From: Tricholoma matsutake
Taxonomy: Eukaryota; Basidiomycota; Agaricomycetes; Agaricales; Tricholomataceae
Reading direction: 5' to 3'
DNA: 64,000 nucleotides
Assembly: GCA_026075535.2 (NCBI GenBank)
Contig: AP026540.1
Coordinates: 4,092,001-4,156,000 of the forward strand
Positions 21,084 through 31,256 of this stretch are shown piece after piece. Both the position numbers and the translations under genes were made by a program. How positions within the stretch are numbered: the first letter of the stretch is position 1; the number at the start of each line of letters is the position of its first letter. The notes beneath the pieces were generated by a model. That model was not told the origin of the DNA and did no database searches. It saw only the letters and a program-made list of their open reading frames with translations.

Positions 21084-21509
21084 TGTAAGGGGACTAGGGG
21101 GGTGCCCTGTGTGTTTTTCCTATTTTTTATGTTCATCCTATATTTTTCCCCACCTCATTTCCTTCTATTCTTCATTTTCTATGATTTTTCCACATTTTAT
21201 TACTAATTTTCCCTTGCTATCATGTTTGTACATGTTGACACTTTTATATTTAGAGGCGGAGTACCCCTTCCGACACATACCCCTTGGTATGATGTCATTT
21301 GGCGGCCTTGATCCGCCTATCTCCGCCTTTTTCTATTTTTAGGTTATATTTAATTTTTGTCATCTTCACATATACTGGGCATCAGCAAGGGGATCCTTAG
21401 AGTTTTCTCTTCGGATTTCCCTTTGCTAGGTGTGTCCCCAATGCCTGTATTATGTAGTATAATTTTAACTTCGGATTTCCCTTTGCTAGAGGCTTAGGTT
21501 GCCCTTATA
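21084..21509 (+). repeat. Gy3 3' LTR (426 bp)
   Basis: Same length as the 5' LTR. Differences are mainly transitions such as CGTCCT to CATCCT and CCGCATTT to CCACATTT. It is preceded by the polypurine tract at 21071-21083. Confidence 0.95.
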
Positions 21510-23660
21510 CTGTCGAAGGATGGGTGTGGCGAAATAGGTGGCATGGAGGGAAGAGGTGAGCTGTTCCTGTGTGAATACAGGTCAGAAGTTGGTTGGGTTT
21601 ACGGAGGCGAAGTCGCTATTTCCCCCTTTGCGGTAGACGTCCCAACGTCTAGTGAGTGCGTCTGGCTTGGCCCCTAGTTTCCCGGGGCGGAAGCGGATGA
21701 CGAGATTGAACTGGGAAAGGTACTCAGACCAATGGGCCTGGCGGCGGGTGAGCAACTTGGTAGTGCTGAAGTACTCAAGATTTTTGTGGTCCATGACCAC
21801 ATCAACCGGGTTTGTGGAACCCTTGAAGTACTGCCTCCAGTGTTTGAAGGCTTCGAAAATGGCCAAGAGTTCCTTGTCATGTGTGTCGTAATTTAGTTCA
21901 GCGGGACTGAAGGAGCGGGAATGAAAAGCGACCGGATGGATTTCTCCATCCGCAGTGTAAACCAAAAGGATAGCTGCTAGGGCATAGTCGGAAGCGTCGG
22001 TTTCGAGTACCATCTGTGAGTCAGGTACCCATTGAGTTAAGATGGGGGTGTGGGTGAATTCTTGTTTGAGCTTTTCAAAAGTGTCGCGGCACTTCTTGTT
22101 GAAGTCCCATGGTGTGGATTTCCGAGTCAAGCGGGTAAGTGGGATGACAATGTCTGAATAACCGTTAATGAAACGGCAGTAAAAATTGCAGAAGCCTAAG
22201 AAGGATTGGATGTCCTTAACTTTCCTAGGCTCGGGCCAGTCGAGCACAGTTTTGACTTTATCCTCGGACATCTGAAGTCCATCCGGTGAAAGGATGAAAC
22301 CTAAATATTCAACGGTGTCTTTGTGGAACTCACATTTCTGTGGGGAGGCATAAAGTCCATTTTTCTGGAGACAGCGGAGGACTTCTTTAATGTGAGTCCC
22401 ATGCTGGGACTTGTCATCTGAATAGATCAGGATGTCGTCGAGGTACACGATGACACAAACATCCAGCATGTCACTGAAGATGTTGTTCATAAAATGCTGG
22501 AACGCTGCGGGTGCATTAGTGAGTCCAAAGGGAACCACCAACCACTCGAAGGATCTGTAGCGGGTGCAGAAAGTAGTTTTCCATTTGTCACCGTCCGCAA
22601 TGCGGACTAGGTGATAAGCGTGCCGCAAGTCTATCTTGGTGAACAAGCGGGCTTTTCGGGGAGAGTCAAGGAGGTCGGAAATGAGAGGAAGGGGATAGCG
22701 GTCTTTCTTCATAAGACCATTGAGTCCTCGGTAGTTGACACAAAGTTGGAGGCTACCATCTTTCTTCTTGACAAAAAGTATAGGAGCTCCATGTGGAGAC
22801 TTAGAAGGACGGATGAAGCCTGAGTGGACATTTTCGTCAATGAAGACTCATAGGGCTTCTAATTTGGAGGGAGAGAGGGAGTACATGCAACCCAGAGGTG
22901 GAGGAGTATTGTCTTCTGTCTCTATCTTGAGGTCGTAAGACCGATGTGGAGGAAGGGTATCCACTTTAGTCTTATTAAAGACATCAGCGAATTCATGATA
23001 CTCAGGCAGAATCTCGGAAGGGTCAGAAGAGTTAGCAGAATGGGCAGAGCAGGTGGATAACCCTTCTGGAGTGAAGGTCATCTGAAAAGCTACTGCCCCA
23101 GGAAGTTTGCTAGCACACACATAAGCAGCAGCATTGATGAAGGAGATGTCGGGAGGTGTAAACTTAGGAGGAATGGGGGATTCGGAAAGTGCAGAAGAGT
23201 CGAGGATTTCTACCAGAAGATTCGGGGACAAAGGTGATGTCAGGGGTACTGGACCTCTATGATCTGCAGAGCAGAAAGCGAGTTGGCTTGAAGACCAGTC
23301 AATCAATGGATTGTATTGCTTCAGCCAGTTATGACCGAGTACGGCAGAACAGGAAGAGTCGAGCGAGGTTACATAAAATGACAAATTGAATACTTCACCG
23401 GCAGGGAAGGTGACTGGAAGTTTGATGATCTGAGTTATCGTGGAGTTGCAAGTTCCATCAAACAGTCGTAAACCAATCGGGTTAATGGATTCCGTGCTGA
23501 GTTGGTTATTCAACATGAAAGAGGAGTCAAGAAAGCAGTGGGATGAACCGGAATCAATGAGGGTTTGGACAGGGGCGGAAAGGTCAGGAATAGTTAAGAG
23601 GATGATTAGGGAGTCAGGGTCAGAAAGAGCGGATGTGTTGAGACAAACATAGGCAGCCAA
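21510..23660 (-). pseudogene. pol: Protease, RT and RNase H of Gy1
   Basis: The protease site is QTLIDSGSSHCFLD (near 23560). RT has [18 protein letters not shown], a catalytic [12 protein letters not shown] that is intact, and [14 protein letters not shown]. RNase H has [14 protein letters not shown] and [19 protein letters not shown]. Two TGA stops interrupt one frame: EAL-stop-VFIDEN (about 22846) and NF-stop-PVFTQEQ (21582). At the second site the Gy2 copy has Cys, so the ancestor was a CGN Arg codon. It continues without frame loss into the integrase at 15457 once Gy3 and one CTGTC are removed. Confidence 0.9.
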
Positions 23661-23716
23661 GTGGGTAAGGTCAACGCAACCCCCAGCCCCAATGGCTGTA
23701 TCCTGAGGGTTGTGGA

Positions 23717-25132
23717 CTATTTTTCTGAGTCCATAGAATCGGGAATCACAGTGGATGCGTGGGCTTTTGCGGCTTTAGACTTTGGGCAGTTTCCTGCTAC
23801 GTGCCCTTCTTCACCGCAGTAGAGGCAAAGTCTTTCCCGCATGCGACATTCTTGTTCATCCACAGTAAGTTTGCCATTCTTCCCCAACTTGTTGGAGATG
23901 GATGACTTGGAAGTGTTCTTTGTCGTGGAGGGCTGCTGGTTGGAGGAGTTTCCCCAAGGAGAGCTCGACGAGGATTGATTGGTGGACTGGGAGGAACCTT
24001 TGGGGGTGTCCTTCTTGACAGAGTTAGAAGAGTTCCTGGAATTCTTAGTTTCGAACCGGGTTTCATCTTCCTGCATCCAGTAGATATTGTCACAGTCCTG
24101 CGCTTTCAAGCACAGTCCTGCAAGCATGTCGGGTTTACCACCCCGAAGGACTTCTATATGAAGTCGGAGTGGAAGACCGCAGAAATAGCAGTCACGGAGG
24201 GCTGCCTCATTCCAGTTGACCCTAGAAGCTAATTCCCAAAAGTCAACATTATACTTTGTGATGTGACCACTTTTCTTCATTGCTAAATCGGAAAGAGCTT
24301 TTTCCACATCCCCGAGCGGGTCGTGCAGGCCGAAGTTACTCTCTAGTTCGGTGAGAAAAGCCTCATAATCCCACATCCAGTGTGCAGAATCGGTCGGGTC
24401 GTTAAGACCGGGCTCAAACCAGCTGAGAGCTGATCCCTTGAGATAAGAAAGGATAAATATGATCTTTTTCTCATCAGAAGAAAATACATGCAGATGGTCG
24501 CGGAAATGAAGGTTACACGAGACTAGGAAGTCTCTAAGTTTCTTTGGGTTGGAGCCATTGAAGGTGTCGGGGTCACGAACTTTGATTTTCTCGGTCTTGG
24601 GTGCATTATTTTGTTGGAGGGTGCAGATACTCTCCGAGAGGTTGTAAAGAACATCTATGAACCTATCCCCTGGGTCAGGGTTTTCCCCTGTGGGAGGTTG
24701 ATCCTCAGGATCATTGGGATCGGGGTCACCCCCAGGGCCGTCAGGACCACTAGGGTCGTCGGGTCCACTGGGGTTGTCGGGTCCACTGGGGTTGTCGGGT
24801 CCACTGGGGGGTCCGTCCTCTAGACCAGGATCTTCCAACCCAAAGGGTTCAGGCTGGTTGATGCCTCCTACATACTCAAGGGGAGTTCTTGATCAAAAAC
24901 CTTCTGGGTTGCCGGAAGGTTGTGGGGCATGGGCAGACATGAGGTTGGCACTGATTGAGGGAGCTCCTGAGCCGATTTGTCGAAAGATGTTTGAGGGTCT
25001 GGAAAACACTCCAAAAGTAGTGGTGGGTCGAGGGTCGGAAAGGGTGGATCGCTGGATTGCAGAGATCCCTGGAATAGTACCGGTGCATTGGGAGTTTCTT
25101 GTTGTGCGCTGGCGGGTCTTGGTAGGGGTCAT
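23717..25132 (-). pseudogene. gag: Gag of Gy1
   Basis: Starts MTPTKTRQRTT, with one TGA at GF-stop-SRTPLEY. A Gly-Pro-Asp repeat region (SGPDNP four times, 24838-24740) precedes the capsid domain, which carries EKIKVRDPDTFNGSNPKKL and ALSWFEPGLND. A CCHC knuckle, CLYCGEEGHVAGNC, lies near the C-terminus. It ends SMDSEK. The protease-pol frame follows in another phase. The same protein without the first stop is present, more decayed, in Gy2. Confidence 0.85.
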
Positions 25133-25172
25133 AGAGAGGAAATGGACGAGTGAAGTGTGAGTTCATATATAC
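25133..25172 (-). other. Gy1 leader between 5' LTR and gag
   Basis: Only about 40 bp. On the minus strand it begins GTATATATGAACTCAC directly after the LTR. There is no obvious TGG-type tRNA primer site. Confidence 0.4.
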
Positions 25173-25861
25173 TGTTAAGAACTGATCCTAGAGGCCGCTT
25201 TGGAATCCGTCCGGAGACTGTGGGTGATGATAGCGGGAGATTGTCAGGTCGATGTGGATTCTGTGGGAGGGGGAATGGAAAGGACTTGGCTTCAGCTTGT
25301 AAGAAGCTGCGCCCTTCACCTCGTCTGGTGTCCTAATTTCAAGTCGAGGGTTTAGAGGTAGGAGTGGGAAAGTGCGGGTAAACACAGGGAGGAGTACGGA
25401 GGGACTTAGGTTGAGTTCAGATGAGACTAGAACTTCAGAGGGAGACTAGAGGTTGAGTCAAATGTAGTTCAGACTATTAGAGGACAGGGGTTGGAGTAGA
25501 AGGAGGTTTTAGATTGGCAGGGTAAAGTCGAGTCTATGTCGATATACGAACTGAGGAATACAAGGCGAAACTAACTAAGCTTAAATACTGTAGTCTGGAA
25601 TAATGCGGAACAGGAATGAAGACTGTGTAGATAAATTACCTACGGGAGCCGCACAGGAATCCGTAGTCGAATTTGCAATAGAGACGGCAGCCTTGGAAAG
25701 GCAGCCGTGGATGCTGTACAAGGTGGCCTGATGCACAGCAGCGTGGGCAGTGCAAGGCGGCCAGGAATGAAATTGGGAGGCGTAGACAAAAGTCATGTTC
25801 GACGTGCGGGAAAGAGTCGGATGGATGTGGGTTCTGATCAGGCAAGGAACGGTTCTTGACA
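25173..25861 (-). repeat. Gy1 5' LTR (689 bp)
   Basis: TGTTAAGAAC to GGTTCTTGACA, followed by the CTGGG target duplication at 25862-25866. GGCAGCC palindromic words and the AAGAAGCTGCGCCC block are shared with the other copy. Confidence 0.95.
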
Positions 25862-25993
25862 CTGGGCATGATCAAGTTCTGTAGTGGGAAGCCAGGAGGT
25901 TTCTTCGTCAGTTCCTTGGTAACCTTCCCACTGCACAAAATAGAGTAGCTTGCATCAACAGCGGTTGTCAATCTTTGAATCAAGGATTTCCTG
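25862..25993 (-). pseudogene. pol: Chromodomain end of Gy2
   Basis: On the minus strand LVTKELTKKPPG-like, and in the best frame GYQGTDEETSWLPTTELD. This is the part that Gy1 has lost by deletion. About 140 bp of pol that Gy1 has at 14175-14315 is missing on the far side of MITE-1. Confidence 0.75.
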
Positions 25994-26529
25994 ACACAAG
26001 AGGCAGAGCAATATATTACCCTGGAGAAAATGTTGGGAATAATGGGAGAAAAAGACACTTTTTCACTGGGGAAAAATAAAAGGAACCATTAGTAAAAATA
26101 TGTTATTTTCCCACACTTTGTCCTTTTGGTTGCTGCAGGGAAACAACTAATCTGTTTCCAGGAGAAAAACTTGTGAACATTAGGGGGAAAAAGGTCATTT
26201 TCCCAAATATTCCCAGTTTTTTCTCTGTGGAAAAATAACTAATCTGTTTCTAGGTGAAAAAATTGTGGAAGTCAGGAGAAAAAATGTTATTTTCACCAGA
26301 TATAGAGAAAATGTGGAAAAAAAGATATATTTCCCCTCCATTTTCACCTGAGTTTCTCCTGGGAAGGGATGAGTTATTTTTGCTCAGCAAGAGCAAAGAG
26401 AAAAGTGTGGGAAAAACAACATTTTTTTACTGATGGTTCCTTTTATTTTTCCCCAGGGAAAAAGTGTCTTTTTTCCCTATTATTCCCAACATATTCTCCA
26501 GGGCAATATATTGCTCTGCCTCTTGTGTG
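25994..26529. mobile_element. MITE-1, about 535 bp with 100 bp inverted ends
   Basis: ACACAAGAGGCAGAGCAATATATT and the following 80 bp (25994-26095) are the inverse of the last 100 bp, about 95% alike. The ends carry AATATATTGCCCTGGAGAA and GGGAAAAATAAAAGGAACCAT. The interior is A/T-rich with many GGGAAAA words and no ORF. It sits in the Gy2 integrase/chromodomain join beside a 140 bp deletion, so the target duplication cannot be read. Confidence 0.85.
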
Positions 26530-26600
26530 AGTGGGTACCCAGACAGGCAATGATTTTGAAAGGGCCATAGAACTTTTCTGAGAGCTTCTTGGAGGGTTGT
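26530..26600 (-). pseudogene. pol: Short integrase C-terminal piece of Gy2
   Basis: Aligns with 14318-14395 of Gy1 (minus strand EKFYGPFKIIACLGTHS). Cut by the LARD at 26600. Confidence 0.75.
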
Positions 26601-26830
26601 TGTAGCCGTGGCAGTAGCGCACATAGCAGAGTCCATATCAGAGCCATGCCAGAGTCCAGCATTCCCCTTAGTGGTCATGTGACATTGTAGATAGAGATGC
26701 ATGTGTGCAGATAGGAATTCATCTTTGCTTGTCCATGTCCTTTCCGACTCGCATCTAGTAGTAGACGTGAGCCCTGTCTGAACCATCTCATCTAGTAGTA
26801 GACGAGACCCTGAGAGACCGCACGACTCTA
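26601..26830 (+). repeat. LARD 5' LTR (230 bp)
   Basis: TGTAGCCGTGGCAG to GCACGACTCTA. Repeated CATCTAGTAGTAGACG words occur near its end (26751, 26789). TCTGGTGACAACTGGTCG follows directly and contains a TGG-initiated primer-site-like segment. Confidence 0.85.
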
Positions 26831-26870
26831 TCTGGTGACAACTGGTCGATTTGACTCTGCGCATTCAGTC

Positions 26871-29221
26871 ATGGCTCCATACCATCGAGCTTACAACTTT
26901 ACTGGTGAACCAGGTGCCACCAAAGACCCAGCCAACTGGCTAGCAGCTCTCGAGACCAACATTTACCAATCCAATACCAATCGAGAGAAGGATGACCTCT
27001 TTGCTAGCAAGCTTTTTCGGGGCTCTCCCGCAAAGAAATGGTTCAACAAGCTCCCAAATGAAGGTCACAGACAATGGGATATTGTTAAACAGGAATTTGA
27101 GTCAAAGTGGTGTAACAAGACGGATACCAATACTCCTGACCTTGGCACAGTCCCAATGCCTTTCCCTGCCCTCGTTGCACTACTTTCCACTGATGTCCCT
27201 AGCATTAAACCCATTCCCTCCATTGCTAGCACCCTCCCACCACCAACCAGGCCATCTACACCCACCGTCATAACAGTACATACAGAACCTCCAGCTATAA
27301 CTACAACACACAACTACTACACTGAGGAAGAAGTTCACAACCTACTAATGACTGCCCGACTCAAAGGGTATGAAGAAGGATTTGAGGAAGGTCGAGAAGT
27401 GGGAAGAACAGAGACAGAGAAGTTGAGGAACGACGAAGCGGCCATCTGTGTCCACACAAGCACCCAAACAATGGACAATTACACCGTTGACTCAAGCACC
27501 CAGGCCACCACCTCCACTGCCAATGCCGTTACGCAAACGGCACTCAATGACGAGCTGCCACGTCTACTGAACAATGTGGGGACATCTATGGAGCATCCTA
27601 GCACCTGTGAAACAGCCATACAGGCCAACAACGGCCCTCAGCCACCAGCACCTCGGAAACGGTGTCATTCGCTGCCAGCCCAACCCACAGCACCCCAACA
27701 GACTCCCCAGCTCCGTTTTCCGCACCCTGAGCCGCCTGTTACCACCGCCATGTCATTGTTGACAATGGCTACCACTACCGCTTCCCCCACTTCAAACCAG
27801 CCCCAAAGACTTTGGAAATGATGCCACACCCTGCCTAGTCGATATACAGCCCAACTGCAGCCTCTACAGCCCCTCGTCTTGCATCCAGAACTGGCCGTTG
27901 CCACCACCACATCATTTTCAACAATGGCAACAAATTTGGCTGCAACCACCCCCACAACGACAACCTGGGCGACGTCTGGCACTCAGATGACCGCTAACAC
28001 CCCAGAGATCCATTGTCAGGCCCTAAACGACGTACATAAATGGTCTATAGCCCGACAAAGGACGTTATGCGAGGACGAACAAATGTGCTCATCAAAACAT
28101 GTTGTTTACTCAATGGAATGACCCTGTTCCCCCCTGAACCCCAAACGAAGGTCCAGGAAGCCATCTACAGCCCCCAGCTCACCCCAGCTCGATCCCCAGC
28201 CCCTCGTCTTGAGCCCTGAGCCCCTCTGTTCCACTGCCATGTCACTGACGATGTCGATGGCAACCGCTGCTGCAACCACCTGCAAAACGATGAATAGAGC
28301 TCTGTCTAGCCACCAGATGACTGCTAACACCTGGGGGATCCATAATGAGTCTGTAAACGACGTACACAGGCTGACTACGGCCCAGAAAACGGAACCACAC
28401 TCATCTGAACATGTAGTACACTCGACGGAACCACCCCACCGGCCTCAGCATCCTCAACGACGGTCCAGGAAGTCGTTTACACCACCCAGTACCGCCCAGT
28501 TCACTCCCCAGACCCCCGTTGAACAGTTTAAACCGTGCCATGCCCATGCCACATCATCGTTGATGACAGCCAAACCTTCTGCTCTGCCCCACTTAGGACC
28601 ATGAGCCACAGCTCAGAAATGACGAAACACACTACCAGAACCTTCAGAGCACCCCCAGACCCTGCCCCAATGACCCTGCTCGCCCCAGAACCCCTACAAA
28701 TGAGCCGTTTCACCCCCACTCCAGTGGTACACCCCACCTGCATCACCAACGATGCCATCTGTGCCTGTGAATGCTCCCTGTCCGCACCCAGCTCACCCCA
28801 GTTCAGCCCTAGACAAGCTGTTTTGCCGTCTACTGTGCATTTCGACTGGGCAGAGGATGCCAAATCCCTCCCTATTTCCCCACCTGCTACACCCACATCC
28901 CCATGAGATCTTTCTGGTCTTCGTTCGAACCTCCTGGGCCCATTTCGATCCTTATGCAGGCGTGTTCAACGACGAACCCTGCCGAATATTTTTTCAGCAT
29001 CCCGAATATTTTCTCCATCAGCTCTTTCATCTTTCATCCAGCCTCAAGCCTTCATCACCCGTTGTCACCCATCTGGTATTGGCCTTGGAAAACCCATCAT
29101 CACTGTCCCTCTCAGAACTACCCCAACACCAGCTCCTGTACTGAACCTTGACTGGGATCAAGACCCCCATCTTGTCAACTTGAGTCAGGCCTTCTGTGCT
29201 TTAGGATGGACCCCACCATGA
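26871..29221 (+). pseudogene. Gag-like protein with tandem repeats, LARD
   Basis: MAPYHRAYNFTGEPG begins a capsid-like domain (about 85 residues, including WLAALETNIYQ, KKWFNKLP and WDIVKQEFESKWC). A proline/threonine-rich tract and an acidic-basic coiled segment (LKGYEEGFEEGREVGRTE) follow. From about 27740 to 28600 come four imperfect repeats with AMSLLTMAT-type and QMTANTxxIHxxxxNDVH motifs. No zinc knuckle is present. The frame is open to 27821 and then carries TGA stops only (27821, 28121 and later). The end, from about 28540, reads in a second frame and finishes LNLDWDQDPHLVNLSQAF and GWTPP at 29221. A degraded copy of that end lies at 2744-3060, which supports the frame choice. Confidence 0.65.
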
Positions 29222-29541
29222 TGAGCCTTTTTCATTTTATTTTATTTCTACTGCATATATCATTACTAGATCTTGAGACATCATTTTCTTTGTTTCCTTT
29301 TGTTTAGAGTTTAGAGGCAACGAGGACATTACCATTGTGGAGAGGGGCACATGTAGCCGTGGTGGCAGTACCTGTAGCACAGTCTGGCATACCCCGTAGT
29401 GGCATCAGACCCCTGAGTTGAGACCGCAATCAACCCTGGCTGTTGACTGACATCGGCTATATTCAGACCCCAACTCATGTATATATACCAGAGCTGAGTC
29501 CTGATTTTATTTTATTTCCACTTCTATCATCCCACACTCCC

Positions 29542-29802
29542 ATGATCACTGACATACCTGACACAAACACCTCTTCTCGAAGATGGTTCTGGGGAGGGTT
29601 TGCGCTCTTCCTTTTTCTGTGGGTTATAGTGGCCATCGGCACTGTAACCATGTGGACTTTACAGGCCCATCAATTATCATCGACAGCCTTTCATGATGCT
29701 GAACGTGATGGACTACCTAGCCTCATTGACCCAGAGCTGGTCAGAGCCGTCGCCGAGCATCTCCAACACCAACCATCCAGTTCCCACCTAGTGCCTACCT
29801 GA
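29542..29802 (+). CDS. Small single-pass membrane protein, LARD
   Basis: 86 residues from the ATG at 29542 (an upstream open extension begins at 29443). RRWFWGG is followed by about 22 hydrophobic residues, FALFLFLWVIVAIGTVTMW, a clear membrane span near residues 17-38. A polar tail follows (AEHLQHQPSSS). There is no signal-peptide cleavage site and no known family. Its position after gag is that of an envelope-like ORF, but nothing in it resembles a fusion protein. The function is unknown. Confidence 0.5.
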   Translation: MITDIPDTNTSSRRWFWGGFALFLFLWVIVAIGTVTMWTLQAHQLSSTAFHDAERDGLPSLIDPELVRAVAEHLQHQPSSSHLVPT

Positions 29803-30075
29803 GGCCAAGCAACACAATTCCTGACCTTGACAACTCTTGACCACCACCACTCAAAATTGAACCACCACACCAAACAAGGTTTTAGAATGATACCGGTGAC
29901 CCTAAACGATGTTTCTGTGTCGGGCCTTAGGGGGAGCGATTGTCATGGACATGCCTCCTGAGGTACATGGGCCAAGGTGAGGGTAAGGCATTGGTGCCTT
30001 GTACATACATATGCATCTCTTCATTCTCTGAGTTGAGATCGCAACGAGGGCGTTGCTATTTGGAGGAGGGGCACA

Positions 30076-30311
30076 TGTAGCCGTGGCAGTAGTGCACATA
30101 GCAGAGTCCATAGCAGAGCCATGCCAGAGTCCGGCATTCCCCTTAGTGGTCACGTGACATTGTAGATAGAGATGCGTGTGTGCAGATAGGAATTCATCTT
30201 TGCTTGTCTGCGTCCTTTCCGACTTGTGTCTAGTAGTAGATGCGAGCCCTGTCCGAACTGTCTCATCTAGTAGTAGTAGTAGACGAGACCCTGAGAGACC
30301 GCACGACTCCA
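30076..30311 (+). repeat. LARD 3' LTR (236 bp)
   Basis: Same ends as the 5' copy, with an added TAGTAG triplet pair near 30272. Confidence 0.85.
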
Positions 30312-31256
30312 TTGTGTAGTGTGTAAGTGCTCGCCTTTGATGAAAGCATAGTCACTGATTTTGAAGTCAGGAGCAGGGGCCCAGCATTTGTCTGCAGGAA
30401 CTTGATAGCGCTTCTGTGCTTTGGTAAGTTGTTTCTGGAGTTCCTGGTGGAGATCATCAAGGTCAACCACAAAATGGTGCACACATTGCAAGGCTAGTTC
30501 ATGCTCTGGGAAAACCGTGATGTTTGGGTGGTAACCCTTGTTGGCAAGGAAGGGTGAAACTCCAGTGGAAGCTGAGGGAGCATTGTTGTAAGCGAATTCC
30601 CCCAAAGGTAGTAGCTGGGACCAGTTATCCTGTTGGTAGTTGCAGAAAATCCACAAGTACTGTTTGAGGGTCTGGTTGAGTGTTTGGTCTGTCCATCACC
30701 TTCTGGATGGTAACCCAAGGTGAAGTGGATTTTCATGTCCAGGGCTTGTCTGAGAGAGCAGAAGAAATGGGAACTGAACTCAGAACCCCGGTTGCAAGTG
30801 ACATGAGATGGAACACTGTGTTTGGAGAAAATGTGCATGACAAATAGATTAGCGAGTTCTTGTGCCATGATTTTGTTTACTGTGGGGATGAAGATGCCCT
30901 GTTTGGAGAGTTGGTCTACAATGACTAGGATGGCAGTGTGTCCATTGGAGTCCGGTAACTGTTCGATGAAGTCCATGGAAATTGAGTTCCAAGGCCTTTC
31001 CAGGACCGGAAGTTGCTTCAGAAATCCATAGGGTTTGTGTTGGGGTGATTTGGAGTGTTTGCAGGTGGTCGTGCTTGTATTGTAAGACTTTAAGATGGAG
31101 GTCCATGACATCTGGGACATAAATCAGGTCAAAGTGGTGGAGAAGTCCACTGTCGTCTAGAGACCAATTTGGGGCAGATGGTGACGGAAGGTATGAGGAG
31201 ATGGGATCAAGAGGGAGTGAGGATTGAATATTGGTGCGGAGTTTTTCAACATCCAT
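30312..31256 (-). pseudogene. pol: Integrase of Gy2, broken
   Basis: The minus strand carries SISMDFIEQLPDSNGHTAIL with the first catalytic Asp intact. The second reads CNRGSEF (Asp to Asn). The Glu region is lost by frameshift (GDGQTKHST). FANKGYHPNI-like and PADKCWAPAPDF stretches follow in another frame. The zinc-finger region is deleted near 31060: DHLQTLQITPTQTL replaces about 80 bp that Gy1 has. The C-terminal barrel resumes on the other side of the LARD. Confidence 0.8.

Larger units (their letters stand above)
15463..21509 (+). mobile_element. marY1: Gy3, complete Ty3/Gypsy, very likely marY1
   Basis: The element is 6047 bp, with LTRs of 426 bp at each end, CTGTC duplicated at 15458-15462 and 21510-21514, a polypurine tract GAGAGGGGGTGA before the 3' LTR, and gag and pol open except for five TGA codons. 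My recollection is that marY1 of Tricholoma matsutake was described as 6047 bp with 426 bp LTRs, and this matches both numbers. I cannot compare the sequence itself. It is the youngest-looking element here, judged by nearly identical LTRs and few stops. Confidence 0.85.
13033..25861 (-). mobile_element. Gy1, minus-strand Ty3/Gypsy with chromodomain
   Basis: Two LTRs (13033-13738 and 25173-25861), identical CTGGG flanks at 13028-13032 and 25862-25866, and gag-pol between them on the minus strand prove one insertion into Gy2. Gy3 (15463-21509) is inserted in its integrase region. Without Gy3, Gy1 is about 6.8 kb. Gag is in one frame and protease-RT-integrase in another. Confidence 0.9.
26601..30311 (+). 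mobile_element. LARD-like element: gag-like gene and a membrane-protein ORF, no pol
   Basis: Near-identical LTRs lie at 26601-26830 and 30076-30311. A polypurine tract (GGAGGAGGGGCACA) precedes the 3' LTR. Flanks GTTGT and ATTGT (or a 4 bp TTGT) fit a target duplication in the Gy2 integrase. No protease, RT or integrase motif occurs in 3.7 kb, so it must use the enzymes of another element. A second copy of the polypurine tract and LTR start lies inside at 29341-29395. Confidence 0.8.

Noticed and set aside
26030..26520. Regulatory array of GGGAAAA boxes
   Set aside because: The motif density follows from the 100 bp inverted ends and A/T-rich core of MITE-1.
28535..28906. Separate 123 codon gene
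   Set aside because: It is the continuation of the LARD gag in a second frame, supported by similarity of the 3' part to 2744-3060.
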